NCBI GenBank assembly: GCA_017559615.1
Contig: JAFYRB010000065.1
Coordinates: 1-64,000 of the forward strand
DNA from: Alistipes sp.
GTDB taxonomy: Bacteria; Bacteroidota; Bacteroidia; Bacteroidales; Rikenellaceae
Direction: 5' to 3'
DNA length: 64,000 nucleotides
A program made the position numbers and the translations under genes. Below are positions 63,653-64,000 of the stretch, piece by piece. Under the pieces are notes generated by a model that searched no databases, was not told the DNA's origin, and worked only from the letters and a program-made list of their open reading frames with translations. The stretch's first letter is position 1. Each line of letters starts with the position of its first letter.

Positions 63653-64000
63653 ATGAAGAACATACGTAACTTTTGTATTATCGCTCACATCGACCACGGT
63701 AAGAGTACACTTGCGGACCGCCTTTTGGAGAAGACTAACACGCTGAACCAGCGTGAGATGCAGGCTCAGGTACTCGATGATATGGACCTTGAGCGCGAGA
63801 AGGGTATCACCATCAAGAGCCACGCCATTCAGATGGAGTACAAGGCCAAGGATGGTCAGATGTACACCCTCAACCTTATCGACACCCCAGGACACGTTGA
63901 CTTCTCATACGAGGTGTCGCGTGCTATTGCCTCGTGCGAGGGTGCATTGCTTGTTGTAGATGCTACGCAGGGTATTCAGGCACAGACAATTTCAAACCTA
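63653..64000 (+). CDS. lepA: Elongation factor 4 (LepA), 5' part
   Basis: 116 codons from ATG 63653 to the window edge, no stop. The GTPase domain start is unmistakable: [20 protein letters not shown] near 6-25 holds the P-loop, [11 protein letters not shown] near 49-59 is switch I, and [12 protein letters not shown] near 77-88 is G3. LepA is chosen over EF-G/BipA because of the [20 protein letters not shown] start and [19 protein letters not shown] pattern. It acts on ribosomes, promoting 30S maturation or back-translocation. Confidence 0.93.
   Translation, partial: MKNIRNFCIIAHIDHGKSTLADRLLEKTNTLNQREMQAQVLDDMDLEREKGITIKSHAIQMEYKAKDGQMYTLNLIDTPGHVDFSYEVSRAIASCEGALLVVDATQGIQAQTISNL

Overview
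The window looks like a chromosomal segment from a Bacteroidales bacterium, most likely an Alistipes/Rikenellaceae-type gut organism. The evidence is many promoters of the Bacteroidota form (TTTG or TTG, about 19 nt, then TAnnTTTG, for example ahead of mutS, efp and lepA), Bacteroidota-specific families (DUF5020, a DUF4837-like lipoprotein, a DUF3822-like gene beside rsmD, a LysM/periplasmic-binding fusion beside rex), many lipoproteins, and tightly packed, often overlapping genes. The genus is inference. Most of the window is ordinary core genome. No rRNA, CRISPR array, insertion sequence or prophage was seen.

Layout. 1-1803 (minus) holds a promoter, an unrecognised 186-aa gene, a strongly structured RNA of about 135 nt, and a reverse transcriptase that runs off the left edge. 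1849-8940 holds a GH95 fucosidase, a drug/metabolite-type exporter, tRNA-Asp, rsmD with two companions, and a RecD-like helicase. 9067-24718 holds mutS with a small membrane protein, a lipocalin, an M20 dipeptidase, a purine uptake pair (DUF5020 and NCS2), glmM, a nucleoside phosphorylase, dnaN, a 131-nt palindromic element, a DnaQ-type exonuclease, the LysM fusion, rex and an FMN adenylyltransferase.

24734-39976 is all minus strand. Transcription runs trpS, a ClC channel, ychF, a SIMPL protein, gltX, galM, a secreted subtilase, a lipoprotein and purC, then the rhamnose operon rfbACDB, whose genes overlap or nearly touch. 40141-46783 (plus) holds oxyR, rsfS, ftsH, cdsA, psd, an AI-2E-type permease and a stand-alone riboflavin kinase. 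46859-57397 holds ubiX with a deacetylase, a lipoprotein, divergent thiL/adk, a TPM protein with LemA, a GH73 muramidase with LysM, a conserved hypothetical, DPP-IV and efp. 57678-64000 holds an AspT/YidE-type transporter, htpG, a pseudokinase/AAA+ fusion and the start of lepA.

Most interesting: (1) the reverse transcriptase preceded by an RNA closed by a 12-bp stem, with retron-like architecture but without the retron RT hallmarks; (2) a kinase-fold protein that has lost its catalytic residues and is fused to an intact AAA+ ATPase; (3) RibF split into two loci, an FMN adenylyltransferase at 23975 with a worn-down C-terminal domain and a complete riboflavin kinase at 46421; (4) a nearly perfectly centred 131-nt imperfect palindrome between dnaN and the exonuclease gene.
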